Assembly: GCA_003427395.1 (NCBI GenBank)
Contig: BFEA01000215.1
Coordinates: forward strand, 1,225,719-1,257,238
DNA length: 31,520 nucleotides
Origin: Chara braunii
Lineage: Eukaryota; Streptophyta; Charophyceae; Charales; Characeae
Direction: 5' to 3'
Shown piece by piece: positions 1 to 9,687 of the stretch. Below the pieces are notes generated by a model. That model did not search any database. It was not told the DNA's origin and was given only the letters and a program-made list of their open reading frames with translations. The translations under genes and the position numbers were made by a program. Numbering within the stretch: the stretch's first letter is position 1; every line of letters starts with the position of its first letter.

Positions 1-1836
1 TTTTATTCTTGATGTTATAGAGTCGGTGTTTCTGCCGGCAAAATTTTGTGACCTTGATTAAAACTAGGAAAAGTTTTTTTATTGAAGTAACCATGGTACG
101 TCTGCGGCATGCGTCATCGGAAGTGGTGTTGCTTTGGGCAGTGACTGGGGTGTGCGAGGGAAAGTAGAACGCAGGCGGTGACCTCCGCGCGGTAGATACG
201 GGAGGTTGACAGTCGTAGACGGAGTCAGGCCCTATGAGCAGCGGGTGTCATAGGTCGGCAGTCACGAGCTTGGTCCGTGGGCAGAGGAGTAGTCGTGATG
301 TATTTTGGTAGCACCGCGTGCCGTGCGGCAACAGGTTATATTGAAGTTTGCAGTGGTTTGTCTTAGCCTTGGGGACTAGCACTATTGGTAACGACATTGG
401 ACTCACAGGGCGGAGGTACAGGGATCAAGGGTGGCGACCCGTGGCAACAAGGCATTGGGGCGGTTGAAGTTGCCGAGGGGTTGAGGGCCTGGCGGGGCTA
501 TCCCCCTTGGTTTTGTTGTCAGCCCGTCCATAGGCCCGGTCGGCGGAACTAAGAGTGGTACAGGCGGTCTCCCTTACCCAGAGCACCGGTTTCCGACGTT
601 CGTATTTTATTTTTACCTTTATTTTTATTTCTCGGTCCCGGGGCACGGCGACAACGCTGGTACCGGAGTTGTGTGCAGGGACCAGCGGGCGTGGTTCAAT
701 TGATACGCCCATGAACTGTTGAAACCACGGGCTGAGGAGGTCGACAATCCTGGGAGCCTGTTGGGTTAGCCCACGAGGCGGAGGAAACTTGAGGGGCGGG
801 GACCCTCCGCGGGTGCACCATCCGCCAACCCCGGTCTGTTGTGAAAAGGGTTGAGTGGGAGTATGCTGTCGGGGCCGTGAGGCGCATGATCAGTCACACA
901 GGCCTAAATGTACCAATTGTGTGGCCGCGGGACAGGGGAATTCGCGGTCACCAGCTCTTGCACGACTTGTGGATGGTGCAGTGGGACCAGCAAAGGACCA
1001 TTTTGTCATTGCTGCAGACGGCCAGGGTCGTGTCCCATCTGAAAAGGGGCAGCAGTGTGTGACCTGAACCATGCGCAAGACCCCAAATTTGCCCGTCCCA
1101 AATCTGCATATTTTTGCAGGTTTGGGGTTGCGGTGTGAGCATGGCCGTGGGGGCCTGCAGTGTGAGTATGCCCTGAGNATGCCTGTTGGGNCCCAAAAGG
1201 TGGTGAACNGTGCCTGGGCGCAGTAGGGACGGGCGCACCAGGGCAGAGGCCGCTGCAGCGGCTGATCACATGGAACCCGTCTCTGCGGTCTCAAGGCTCT
1301 CACTTGAAAATTTGCTAGCACCACCAAGATCTGCAGTGGGACCTGTTCTCACTTGAGGTCATGCTGCAGACTTTGCAGCGGATCTTGTCCCCTCCTACTC
1401 GTTGCGGCATCTGAATAGCCACAACGACTGAGCATAGGGCGCAACACTTCAGCGCCGTCCATTTGAGGGGGCATACCGCCAGGTCCCACTATTTGCTGTG
1501 GGAGGTTTGAGTGTGGCCATGCCCTGTTGAGACTCAAAGGGAGGAGAAAATTGTGCTTGGGCACAGCGGGGAAGGGCGGTGGTTGCAGCAGCATTGACTG
1601 TGTTCAGCTGCCCATTTCGAATCCCTCTCCTTTCTGCTGTTTTACTTTATTATTATTTATTTTATTATTATTATTTTACCCGTTTGTTGTAGTTGGGACA
1701 TGGCCCAGACACTGGTTCCGGGACTGGCAGAGGTACCCAAGAGCCTTGCTCAGTTGGTACACCCATGAACTGCTGAAATGCAGATCCAGTCCCGGATGTG
1801 ATCTTGTGTGCAGCCTCATTGGGGGATTTCCCTTTG

Positions 1837-1921
1837 GTCCTTTGGGACATCCGTTAAAATGGGAGTGATGTAGAGAAGTTTAGCACGGCCCCTACGCAAA
1901 TATGATAAAGTATAAATTGAG
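1837..1921 (+). pseudogene. U6 snRNA-like sequence, left arm
   Basis: About 85 bases align over nearly the full body of a green-plant U6 snRNA. The 5' stem-loop GTCC-TTTG-GGAC and then ACATCCG are present, followed by TTAAAAT, GATGTAGAGAAG (U6 has GATACAGAGAAG), TTTAGCACGGCCCC (U6 has ATTAGCATGGCCCC), TACGCAA and TATAAATTGAG. The AGC triad is kept. The invariant ACAGAGA box is changed to GTAGAGA and the internal stem-loop region is altered. There is no T-run terminator after it and no TATA box about 25-30 bp upstream. It is therefore a degenerate or captured U6 copy and not an active gene. The minus-strand copy in the other arm (6979-7062) is nearly the same. Confidence 0.8.
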
Positions 1922-2044
1922 GGCAGGCCCTAGCTAATAGTTTTCGTTTGAAAGCTCGAAGTGCTATCAGGCCGTGAGCGGTAGGGGTGTGTTGTATTCG
2001 GGAGGAAGATGGCGTGGACGACGGAGATGATGAAAGCGAAGTGA

Positions 2045-2520
2045 TGGCGAGGAAGAAGTCATAGCTCGCCCATTCCTTGACGGAATCGGGCAAAGTAAGA
2101 CTTGAAACTGGGGTTCTGAGCCGTGGCGAAGCTGATGGCGAGGTCAGATTTCATGTAGGATGGATGGTACAGCCGGTATCGACTGTATGGACTGCGCGGG
2201 GCTATGGTGGGAGCAAAGAAGGAAGAAAATGAAAAAACGCATATCTCGCTCGTTTCCGGATGGAATCGGGCGAGGAAGGATGCTAGATGGGGGTTTTCTA
2301 TAGCTGCGAGTAGGATGGTGAGGTTAGTTTTGCTATAGGATTAATAGATGTGGAGTTAGATGGATAAAGTAGTGCGCTGAGAGGGACGAGGGAGAGATGA
2401 AAGTTGATGTATGTGGTCGTTTCTCGACCACTTATTGGATGAGGAGATGTTATCCGGGGGTTCTAACGTACAGCGAAATGAGCTATGGATTCGGATTTTG
2501 CATTTGAGTCATAGATTAGC
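2045..2520 (+). repeat. Three diverged ~190-bp repeats with hairpins (left arm)
   Basis: Three related blocks begin near 2063 (ATAGCTCGCCC), 2239 (ATATCTCGCTCG) and 2409 (TATGTGGTCG). Each has a stem-loop at the same relative place, with stems of different sequence. The first pairs GCCCATTCC with GGAATCGGGC, the second pairs CTCGCTCGTTTCC with GGAATCGGGCGAG, and the third pairs GTGGTCG with CGACCAC. After each stem come similar phrases (for example GGGGTTCTGAG, GGGGGTTTTCT and GGGGGTTCTAAC). The mirror set lies at about 6380-6855. Confidence 0.6.
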
Positions 2521-2976
2521 CGGTGTGGGATGTGGGGGTTGTGCCAGGGCATACGCCCAATGAGCGGACTCGGAGTAACGACAAGTTTTCTTAGTGTAAT
2601 AGGAATGTATTTTCTCATGTCCTAGCGGAAGATTCACTCTCGTGTTGTAAGTTTCTAAGCAGAGCAGCAGACTGCGGGAGGCAACTGTGTATGGTAGGAA
2701 GGGAGGGGCATGCCTTTTGCTATAGAGTGCAGCAAGGCTGCGTTGATCGGGGGTCGCCGGCAAGCATGTTGACGTGACGAGAGAACGGGTAAGATAAGGG
2801 AGGAGAAGCAAAGGTGGCGACGAAGCTTACCTGGCTGTGAAGGGAGGCATTCTTGTCTCCTGGGTTGGTGCTACATCCGCACGACCTATGCTGACGGTGG
2901 ATGCTAAAATATGAGTGCATACGGGGAGCTTGCAGCAGAGCACAACTTGCGCACTCCAAGGCAAAGCTCATATCGA

Positions 2977-3540
2977 TTATGCAAGAGGGGGGATGAATCC
3001 GGTCTCATGTAGCGATAGGTTCATTTCTTTTCCTGCGAAGATTTTGACAGATAGAACGACTCCCCCAACTCGGCTTGGTCTGGCAGTAGTGACTCCCTCG
3101 AAGTAGACTTCATCCTCATGTAGCTGATAGCGTGCGTTTTGTTGGCCACGATAGTGCTCCACCGTGCCCGTGGTCTCTAAGCCATCCATTTCCAGCTTCT
3201 TTCTTAGGTTTTGTCCAAACCTGCCCAAACGGACAGCCAGATACAGACATGTTATAGAAGTAACTGCCGAAAGCATATACTGGAGGGGAGAAAACAGTGA
3301 GAGGGAGATGTGCAACTTCGGATTGGATGTTGTTGTTGGCGGAGGCAAGTACCACTGCGGATTAGGAGTTGCCAAGCCCAGGCGTCTAGCTAGTTGGTTG
3401 TTATGGGAAACATGGAGTGAACCTACCCATTTTTTGGAATAGATTCATTCAAATTTTTTTTTGCACATCTCATCGATGGAAGCGGCACAGGGTGAGCAGC
3501 GAGGGTGGGTACTTACCTGTTGACTGATGCGTTGCTCATC
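2977..3540 (-). pseudogene. Possible spliced gene fragment, unrecognised
   Basis: On the minus strand an open exon runs from 3279 to a stop at 2977 (100 codons). It begins right after a pyrimidine-rich tract and CAG (3' splice-like site at 3280-3282). Upstream, 3511-3517 reads CAG/GTAAGT, a strong 5' splice-like site, giving a 237-base intron (3516-3280). The exon encodes a hydrophobic stretch (YMLSAVTSITCLYLAV), then a basic turn (GRFGQNLRKK) and a polar C-terminal part, as in a small single-pass membrane protein. In phase 0 the upstream exon reads DEQRISQQ back to a stop, so a further upstream exon would be required. I do not recognise the family. It lies inside the centre of a repeat element, so it may be a captured host gene piece or chance. 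Confidence 0.3.
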
Positions 3541-3666
3541 CTAACTTTCGAATGACGATTCTCTACCTCTGCAGTATATCCGTCCGCGTTGAGCGGAGGA
3601 TTCATCTAAATTTGGGTTTGGTACTGATCGTTGGGTCAGGGGCAGCAAATGTGGCAGTTGAAGCTC

Positions 3667-3668
<2 letters not shown>

Positions 3669-3735
<67 letters not shown>
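3669..3735 (+). repeat. (AG)n microsatellite
   Basis: An uninterrupted AG dinucleotide run of about 67 bases. Open frames across it (RERERE...) are products of the microsatellite. Confidence 0.98.
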
Positions 3736-3737
<2 letters not shown>

Positions 3738-3739
3738 AA

Positions 3740-4540
3740 GGGAGGAGAGGAAGACTTTCCTATGGGCAGTTGGAGATTTAACTGCAGATGATGCGCTGAC
3801 GAAAGGGGTTGCCGTATTCTGTCCCTCTGCGCACTTAGTCGTCTTAGTTGGTGGGATGACTTGATCGGATAAATCTGCCCAGTGGAGAAGATTCCAGCTG
3901 GCTGTATGGTTGTCGGGAATGGTGTGTTACGACTGCTGAGCCCTGAAAATGACCATTTACGCCCAGATTTCCGTCAGCAAATTATCCGCAGCCTGTCATT
4001 ACTGTTGTACACCGGGCTGTTGCTGCAGCTTCTTCTCGAGTTACTGCTAGATGGTTTCTTTTAGGCTTACTGCGATAGAGTGCAATTTCCGGTCCCCCTC
4101 AACTATAGATATCTACTACAAGGACCACTATTGTTAAGGGCACTCGTACTACTGAGTACTCGGGCGCAACTGCAGGGGGCCGGGGTTGTCACTGTGGCTG
4201 GCTTGCAGGGGTTGTTGGACCTGCTACTGTGGACAATACTGTGCACCACCGCTGTGCATGTGACGTCCATTTTGCTGATTTGCCAGAGTGTTAGGTCAGG
4301 TCTTTGCTGTGTGCTCACAGTGCATCTGGTTGAGCACTAACTGAGGGACTTGCCGTACNTTGTTACTGCGCCCGACTATTACGTGTGNGGTGCTGGTTAA
4401 GTATTGGCTGCTTCCATCTGCACTTCGAAAAGAGCACGGGGGGAAGGCATTTTGACCAATAACAACGGCGGTACGACTCAAAGGAGGAGTGATCAAATTT
4501 TGCGAGGTGGATTACCGTCGCGATTCNGNGCATAAGTTGG
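3740..4540. other. Centre of element 1: no supported gene
   Basis: This stretch has only short frames on both strands without family motifs. It includes six of the ten ambiguous bases near its end or just beyond (4359, 4388, 4527, 4529, 4609, 4614). A lone CATAAGTTG motif occurs at 4531-4539 upstream of the array. A region of element 2 (about 15000-15265, minus strand) has a similar sequence flavour, but I could not align it firmly. Confidence 0.6.
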
Positions 4541-4554
4541 GTTTTTCAAGGGGG

Positions 4555-4965
4555 GGTTACGTGCTGCGAGTTGGAGGGTCATCAGGGAAGTCAACAGTTA
4601 GTGGTCTGNCTTCNGTTGACGAAGCACTTGGCAGTTTGGTTTTAAGTTAGTCACTGGCCGAGCGATATTTGACCATCATTGCGGGGCCCTCAGGCGCATC
4701 AAGGTATCAAGGCCCTCTCCTGCGAGTCTGAGAGCACCCTTCTTGTGTCTGAGAGCCTAAAACTTTTCTTTTTCTGCCTTTCTCAGTCTAAGTCTAGTCC
4801 TTTGGTTATGAAAGGAAGGCGGCAAGCGGGATTGCAATCCGTAGGTCCGCGCCAAGGCCTGTGTGGGAGGTTCACCCCACCGATTGCAAGAGCTCTGCCG
4901 GAGCCCAGGCGGGGTTCTGGAGGCAGAGAACACTCAGGTATAACCCTCGATTTACGTGTGTGATC
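4555..4965 (+). repeat. Shared segment S, copy 1
   Basis: This matches the reverse complement of 14334-14697. Common landmarks in order include GGTTAC, GTTGAC, ATTGCGGGG, GGCCCTC, GAGTCTGAG, AGTCTAGTC, GGATTGCAATCCGTAGG (here) versus GGATTGCAACCCGTAGG (reverse of copy 2), the GGCAGAG block and an ending like CTCAGGTATAACC. In both places a stem-loop array lies about 200-260 bases beyond the same end of S. Segment S therefore fixes the relative orientation of the two elements: element 1 plus, element 2 minus. Confidence 0.8.
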
Positions 4966-5149
4966 CTATCACTAAACTATATTATCCTATTGCTATTTGA
5001 CCTGACTGTAAGTATGACTGGAAAAGATAACTGTAATTCCTTGCTTGTTTGAATTCGGGACAATGATTTGCAAAGTAAACTGACAAATATGTATTGGTTT
5101 AATCAAGATTATCAGTGTGAATTCAGAAAACACAGAGCTGTCAAATATG

Positions 5150-6031
5150 TTGCGGAGGCTGGGCGAACGCATAAGTTGCAGGCTGCTCAGTCTTTCGCAC
5201 TTGTTTTACTTGTTATTTGGCAAGCTAGCCTACCCATAAGTTGGGTGACCTAGTTCTACGTTGTATGTAATTGTATGGGCTGGCTAGGCACAACATAAGT
5301 TGTTGTGCCTGGTCATATGCCTTTCGTCGTTTTTTCAGGCATAGCATGGGCTCCTCATAAGTTGAGGTAGTCCAGTTCTTTGTGTATGCCGAAAGTTAGG
5401 CTGACCAGTCTCACCATAAGTTGGTGGAGCCTGGTCATACGCCTTACGTCATTTTTTTAGGCAGAAGCTGACCACACCATAAGTTGGTGTGACTCAGTCT
5501 TATGCTTTATTGTTTCAGGCGAGACTATTCGCACCATAAGTTGGTGTGGTCAAGTCATGAGCCGCCATCACTACGAGAATTAGAGCTTACAAGTGATACA
5601 TTATTACTTATGTATATTCATGGCAGGTTGGACGTCATAAGTTGAGAGATCCAGCCATATAAGTCGGTAGCAGAAAAAGCAGAGGGAAACAAGATGAACA
5701 ATACAAAATGGTGTGGCAACTGTGGGTAGGCTGACTCACCCATAAGCTGGGTAGTTGGTCCTATTTCCTTGATAACACGAAAGCAGAAAGATGTATAAAG
5801 TCTGGCTATTTTTCTTTTCTAAACATATCTGACGTTTGGGTGGGGATCCTCATGAGTCGAGGTGACCTGGCCACTCGTCTGAAGACAAAATCTGATTGTG
5901 AAACTTAGCTATTGATGTAGTTGTGTTGCGGAGGCCGTGCGAACGCATAAGTTGCGGGTTGTTCGGTCATACGAGCTTCTGGTTGTTTGGGCGGGACTAG
6001 GCTACTCATAAGTTGGGTAGCCTGGTCTTAT
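5150..6031 (+). repeat. 12-unit stem-loop array, core CATAAGTTG
   Basis: Cores lie at 5170, 5235, 5294, 5356, 5415, 5478, 5535, 5636, 5741 (CATAAGCTG), 5851 (CATGAGTCG), 5946 and 6007; typical spacing is 57-65 bp, with four wider gaps of 95-110 bp. Flanks vary but pair with each other. At 5294, TGGCTAGGCACAA pairs with TTGTGCCTGGTCA (13 bp, two G-T). At 6007, GACTAGGCTACT pairs with GGTAGCCTGGTC (12 bp, two G-T). At 5478, CACAC/GTGTG plus CTGA/TCAG. At 5535, CGCAC/GTGTG plus GACT/AGTC. At 5415, TGACC/GGTCA. At 5636, GGTTGGA/TCCAGCC. Inter-unit spacers often read TATGCC...TTTTTTCAGGC, which can form a second small hairpin. Units 1-2 and 11-12 resemble each other as dimers. There is no coding potential. 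The array ends at the inner edge of the right arm. Confidence 0.9.
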
Positions 6032-6379
6032 CAACCCAGGAGACAAGAATGTCTCCCTTCACAGCTAGGTAAGCTTTGTCGCCACCTTTGCTTCTCCTTC
6101 CGTATCTTTCCCGTTCTCTCATCACGTCAACATGCTAACCGGCGACCCCCGATCAACGCAGCCTTGCTGCACTCTATAACAAAAGGCATGCCCTTCCCTT
6201 CCTACCATACACAGTTGTCGTCTGCAGTCTGCTGCTCTGCTTAGAAACTTACAACATGAGAGTGAATCTTCCGCTAGGACATGAGAAAATACATTCCTAT
6301 TATAATAAGAAAACTTGGCGTTACTCCGAGTCCGCTCATTGGGCGTATGCCCAGGCGCAACCCCCACATCCCACACCGG

Positions 6380-6855
6380 CTAATCTATGACTCAAATGCA
6401 AAATCCGAATCCATAGCTCATTTCGCAGTACGTTAGAACCCCCGGAAAACATCTCCTCATCCAAAAAGTGGTCGAGAAACGACCTCATACATCAACTTTC
6501 ATCTCTCCCTCGTCCCTCTCAGCACACTACTTTATCCATCTAACTCCATATCTATTAATCCTATAGCAAAACTAACCTCACCAACCTACTCGCAGCTATA
6601 GAAAACCCCCATCTAGCATCCTTCCTCGCCCGATTCCATCCGGAAACGAGCGAGATATGCGTTTTTCCATTTTCTTCCTTGTTTGCTCCCACCATAGCCC
6701 CGCGCAGTCCATACAGTCGATACCGGCTGTACCATCCATCCTACATGAAATCTGACCCCTCCATCAGCTTCGCCTCGGCTCAGAACCCCAGTTTCAAGTC
6801 TTACTTCGCCCGATTCCGTCAAGGAACGGGCGAGCTATGACTTCTTCCTCGCCAT
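6380..6855 (-). repeat. Three diverged ~190-bp repeats with hairpins (right arm)
   Basis: These are the mirror copies of 2045-2520. The outermost stem is damaged here: the partner of GTGGTCG reads CGACCTC on the reverse strand, so one arm copy has lost the perfect stem that the other keeps. The two cleaner stems (built on GGAATCGGGC) are retained. Confidence 0.55.
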
Positions 6856-6978
6856 CACTTTGCTTTCATCATCTCCGTCGTCCACGCCGTCTTCCTCCCG
6901 AATACAACACACCCCTACCGCTCACGGCCTGATAGCACTTCGAGCTTTCAAATGAAAACTGTTAGCTAGGGCCTGCCC

Positions 6979-7062
6979 TCAATTTATACTTTATCATATT
7001 TGCGTAGGGGCCGTGCTAAACTTCTCTACATCACTCCCATTTTAACGGATGTCCCAAAGGAC
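6979..7062 (-). pseudogene. U6 snRNA-like sequence, right arm
   Basis: This is the reverse-strand partner of 1837-1921 and has the same diagnostic changes: GTAGAGA for ACAGAGA, TACGCAA for TGCGCAA, and AGC kept. The shared changes show that U6 entered the arm before the arms were duplicated or homogenised. It lacks a pol III terminator and any upstream TATA box at the proper distance. U6-derived retrocopies and U6 chimeras made by retroelement template switching are known in other genomes; that origin is an inference here. Confidence 0.8.
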
Positions 7063-8299
7063 CAAAGGGAAATCCCCCAATGAGGCTGCACACAAGATCA
7101 GATCCGGGACTGGATCTGCATTTCAGCAGTTCATGGGTGTACCAACTGAGCTAGGCTCGTGGGTACCTCTGCCAGTCTCGGAACCAGTGCTTGGGCCACG
7201 TCCGAACTACAACAAAAGGGTAAAATAATAATAATAAAATAAAAATAAAATAAATAAGAATAAAGTAAAACAGCAGAAAGGAGAGGGATTCCATATGGGC
7301 AGCTGAACACAGTCAATGCTGCTGCAACCCCCGCCCTTCCCCGCTGTGCCCAAGCACAATTTTCTCCTCCCTTTGAGTCTCAACAGGGCATGGCCACACT
7401 CAAACCTCGCACAACAAATAGTGGGACCTGGCGGTATGCCCCCTCAAATGGACGACGCTGAAGTGTCGCGCCCTATGCTCGGTCGTTGTGGCTATTCTGA
7501 TGCCGCAACGAGTAGGAGGGCACAAGGTCCGCTGCAAAGTCTACAGTATGAACTCAATTGAGAACAGGTCCCACTGCAGATCTTGGTGGTGGTAGCAAAT
7601 TTTCAAGTGAGAGCCTTGAGACCGCAGAGACGGGTTCCATGTGATCAGCCGCTGCAACGGCCTCTGCCCTGGTGCGCCCGTCCCTACTGCGCCCAGGCAC
7701 GGTTCACCACCTTTTGGGCCCCAACAGGCATACTCAGGGCATACTCACACGGCAGGCCCCCACGGCCATGCTCACACCGCAACCCCAAACCTGCAAAAAT
7801 ATGCAGATTTGGGACGGGCAAATTTGGGGTCTTGCGCATGGTTCAGGTCACACACTGCTGCCCCTTTTCAGATGGGACACGACCCTGGCCGTCTGCAACA
7901 ATGACAAAATGGTCCTTTGCTGGTACCATTGCACCATCCACAAGTCGTGCAAGAGCTGGTGACCACGAATTCCCCTATCCCGCGGCCACACAGGCTGCCT
8001 GACAGAAGACACACAAATGGTACATTTAGGCCCTTAGCGAATCTGTGTGACTGGTCATGCGCCTCACGGCCCCGACAGCATACTCCCACTCANCCCTTTT
8101 CACAACAGACCGGGGTTGGCGGATTGTGCACCCGCGGAGGGTCCCCGCCGCTCAGGTTTCCTCCGCCTCGTGGGCTAACCCAACAGGCTCCCATGATTGT
8201 CGACCTCCTCAGCCCGTGGTTTCAACAGTTCATGGGCGTATCAATTGAACCACGCCCGCTGGTCCCTGCACACAACTCCGGTACCAGCGTTGTCGCCGT

Positions 8300-9135
8300 G
8301 CCCCGGGACCGACAAATAAAAATAAAGGTAAAAATAAAATACGAACGTCGGAAACCGGTGCTCTGGGTAAGGGAGACCGCCTGTACCACTCTTAGTTCCG
8401 CCGACCGGGCCTATGGACGGGCCGGCAACAAAACCCAGGGGGATAGCCCCGCCAGGCCCTCAACCCCTCGACAACTGTAACCGCCCCAATGCTCTGTTGC
8501 CACGGGTCGCCACCCTTGATCCCTGTACATCCGCCCTGTGAGTCCAATGTCGTTACCAATAGTGCTAGTCCCCAAGGCTAAGACGAACCACTGCAAACTT
8601 CAATATAACCTGTTGCCGCACGGCACGCGGTGCTACCAAAATACATCACGACTACTCCTCTGCCCACGGACCAAGCTGGCGACTACCGACCTATGACACC
8701 CGCTGCTCATAGGGCCTGACTCCGTCTACGACCGTCAACCTCCCGTATCTACCGCGAGGAGGTCACCACCTGCGTTCTACTTTCTCTCGCACACCCTAGT
8801 CACTGCCCAAAGCAACATCACTTCCTATGATGCATGCCGCAGATGTACCATGGTTACTTCAAGAAAAAAAAATTTCCTAGTTTTAATCAAGGTCACAAAA
8901 TTTTGCCGGCAAAAACGCCGACTCTATAACATCAAGAATGAAATTCATCACGCGTGTCTTAAAACTGCGTGCCCACACACACTCTACTCCCCGTCAACCA
9001 TTCAGTCAATGCGAACCAAACACAACCGCAACTCCGCACGGTATACTCAACGTCTGAACAAACCTTATCTTCTGTCACTTGCAAAAAACATAGCGGATAC
9101 CCTTGTAAGGGTATTCGTGCCGACAGCGTACCCTT
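8300..9135 (+). repeat. Terminal segment with end hairpin, copy 1
   Basis: This outer part of element 1 matches 16650-17345 in the same orientation. Landmarks include AAATAAAAATAAAGG/ATAAAATACAGC, GGGGGATAGC, GGCCCTC, CCAATAGYGCTAG, CTAGTTT(T)AATCAA, a CGGC...CGACT block and ACCAAACAC/ACCACGGACAC. It ends in the palindrome GGATACCCTT-GT-AAGGGTATTC (9095-9116) followed by CCGACAGCGTA. A similar hairpin ends at 17331 and 22505. Sequences after the hairpin differ in all three places, so this is probably an element terminus. Confidence 0.75.
9095..9116 (+). repeat. Terminal hairpin, copy 1
   Basis: A ten-base stem GGATACCCTT/AAGGGTATTC with one G-T pair closes a GT loop and is followed by CCGACAGCG. 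It marks the outer limit of the homology with 17310-17331. Confidence 0.85.
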
Positions 9136-9664
9136 TCACAACTCAGGGTGGTATGGTTAAAAATAAACTCAGCCCTTAAAACACAATCAACTCATCTTGA
9201 ATCGTAGGAAGACATTCCTTGATGAAGGCATATGTCTTAACGAAGGACAAATATCACAACCAAAGTCAAATCAGTCCTCTTAATAAGATCCCGTCCTCGC
9301 ATGACCTCACGATGTACTCAGGTTTATATTTCAACCCATACCCTCATCCGTTTCTTCAAGTTAGCTTAAGCGGCCCACACATACGTGAGGCTCATTCTCA
9401 TACTCTAAGTCTCTAACCAATCTACCCTTGAGTAGATGCCAAAGCCTGAAGACCTGCTTCAAGTTATCCCTTTTTGCCTGAGGTCTCTTATGATCTGACA
9501 TATACACGCAATACACTAAAAGCATATATGCACATCTTCCAACCCATTTCGTATATAGTTAAGATCCTGTAAACTAAAACATAGGGCCGAAATCACACAA
9601 TCTGTTAGACGTCTACCTAGGCTCCCATGTACACGTATATACACAAACTCATGAGAGACGCACT
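9136..9664. other. Stretch between element 1 end and inverted repeat 2
   Basis: AT-rich, with only short frames and no motif. The outer margin of inverted repeat 2 may fade out here (weak similarity near 9480-9660 to the reverse of 20112-20330), but I could not fix a boundary. Confidence 0.5.
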
Positions 9665-9687
9665 GCGGCAAAACACAAGGGCATCCT

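Larger units (their letters stand above)
1..2867 (+). repeat. Left arm of large inverted repeat 1 (cut by window edge)
   Basis: Reading this arm forward matches the reverse complement of 6032-8937 almost throughout. Base 1 pairs with about 8937 and the inner limit at 2867 (...CCTGGGTTG) pairs with 6032 (CAACCCAGG...). The arms differ by scattered substitutions and about 39 bp of net indels, so they look like two related copies and not an assembly mirror. The arm contains a U6-like copy, three ~190-bp repeats and internal duplications. It runs off the left edge of the window, so the true end, expected to carry the hairpin seen at 9095-9116, is not visible. Reading frames inside it are short, overlap on several strands and lack family motifs. 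Ambiguous bases lie at 1178, 1191 and 1209. Confidence 0.93.
6032..8937 (-). repeat. Right arm of large inverted repeat 1
   Basis: This is the reverse complement of 1-2867. Its inner edge starts within about 17 bp of the last CATAAGTTG stem-loop (6007-6015), so the stem-loop array abuts the arm directly. On the outer side the sequence continues to a terminal hairpin at 9095-9116. Internal duplications are visible: the phrase TTTCARCAGTTCATGGG starts at 7121 and again at 8220, and the block at 7290-7400 resembles 7640-7760. Frames in this arm (for example 7316-7561 and 7917-8480) also have mirror frames in the other arm. They show no family motif and I do not call them genes. No transposase or reverse transcriptase motif was seen. 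Confidence 0.93.

Noticed and set aside
1837-1921. Functional U6 gene
   Set aside because: The ACAGAGA box is mutated, there is no T-run terminator, no TATA box or plant upstream element at the expected distance, and it sits in a repeat arm.
3552-3864. RE-repeat protein frames
   Set aside because: They are created by the (AG)n microsatellite.
5150-6031. CRISPR array
   Set aside because: The constant part is only about nine bases, spacing varies from 57 to 110, the variable parts are palindromic with the core and not unrelated spacers, and the context is eukaryotic.
7316-8480. Open frames in arm 1 (and mirrors at 425-1594) as protein genes
   Set aside because: Frames overlap in several phases, contain no domain motif and follow GC composition; one is interrupted by an ambiguous base.
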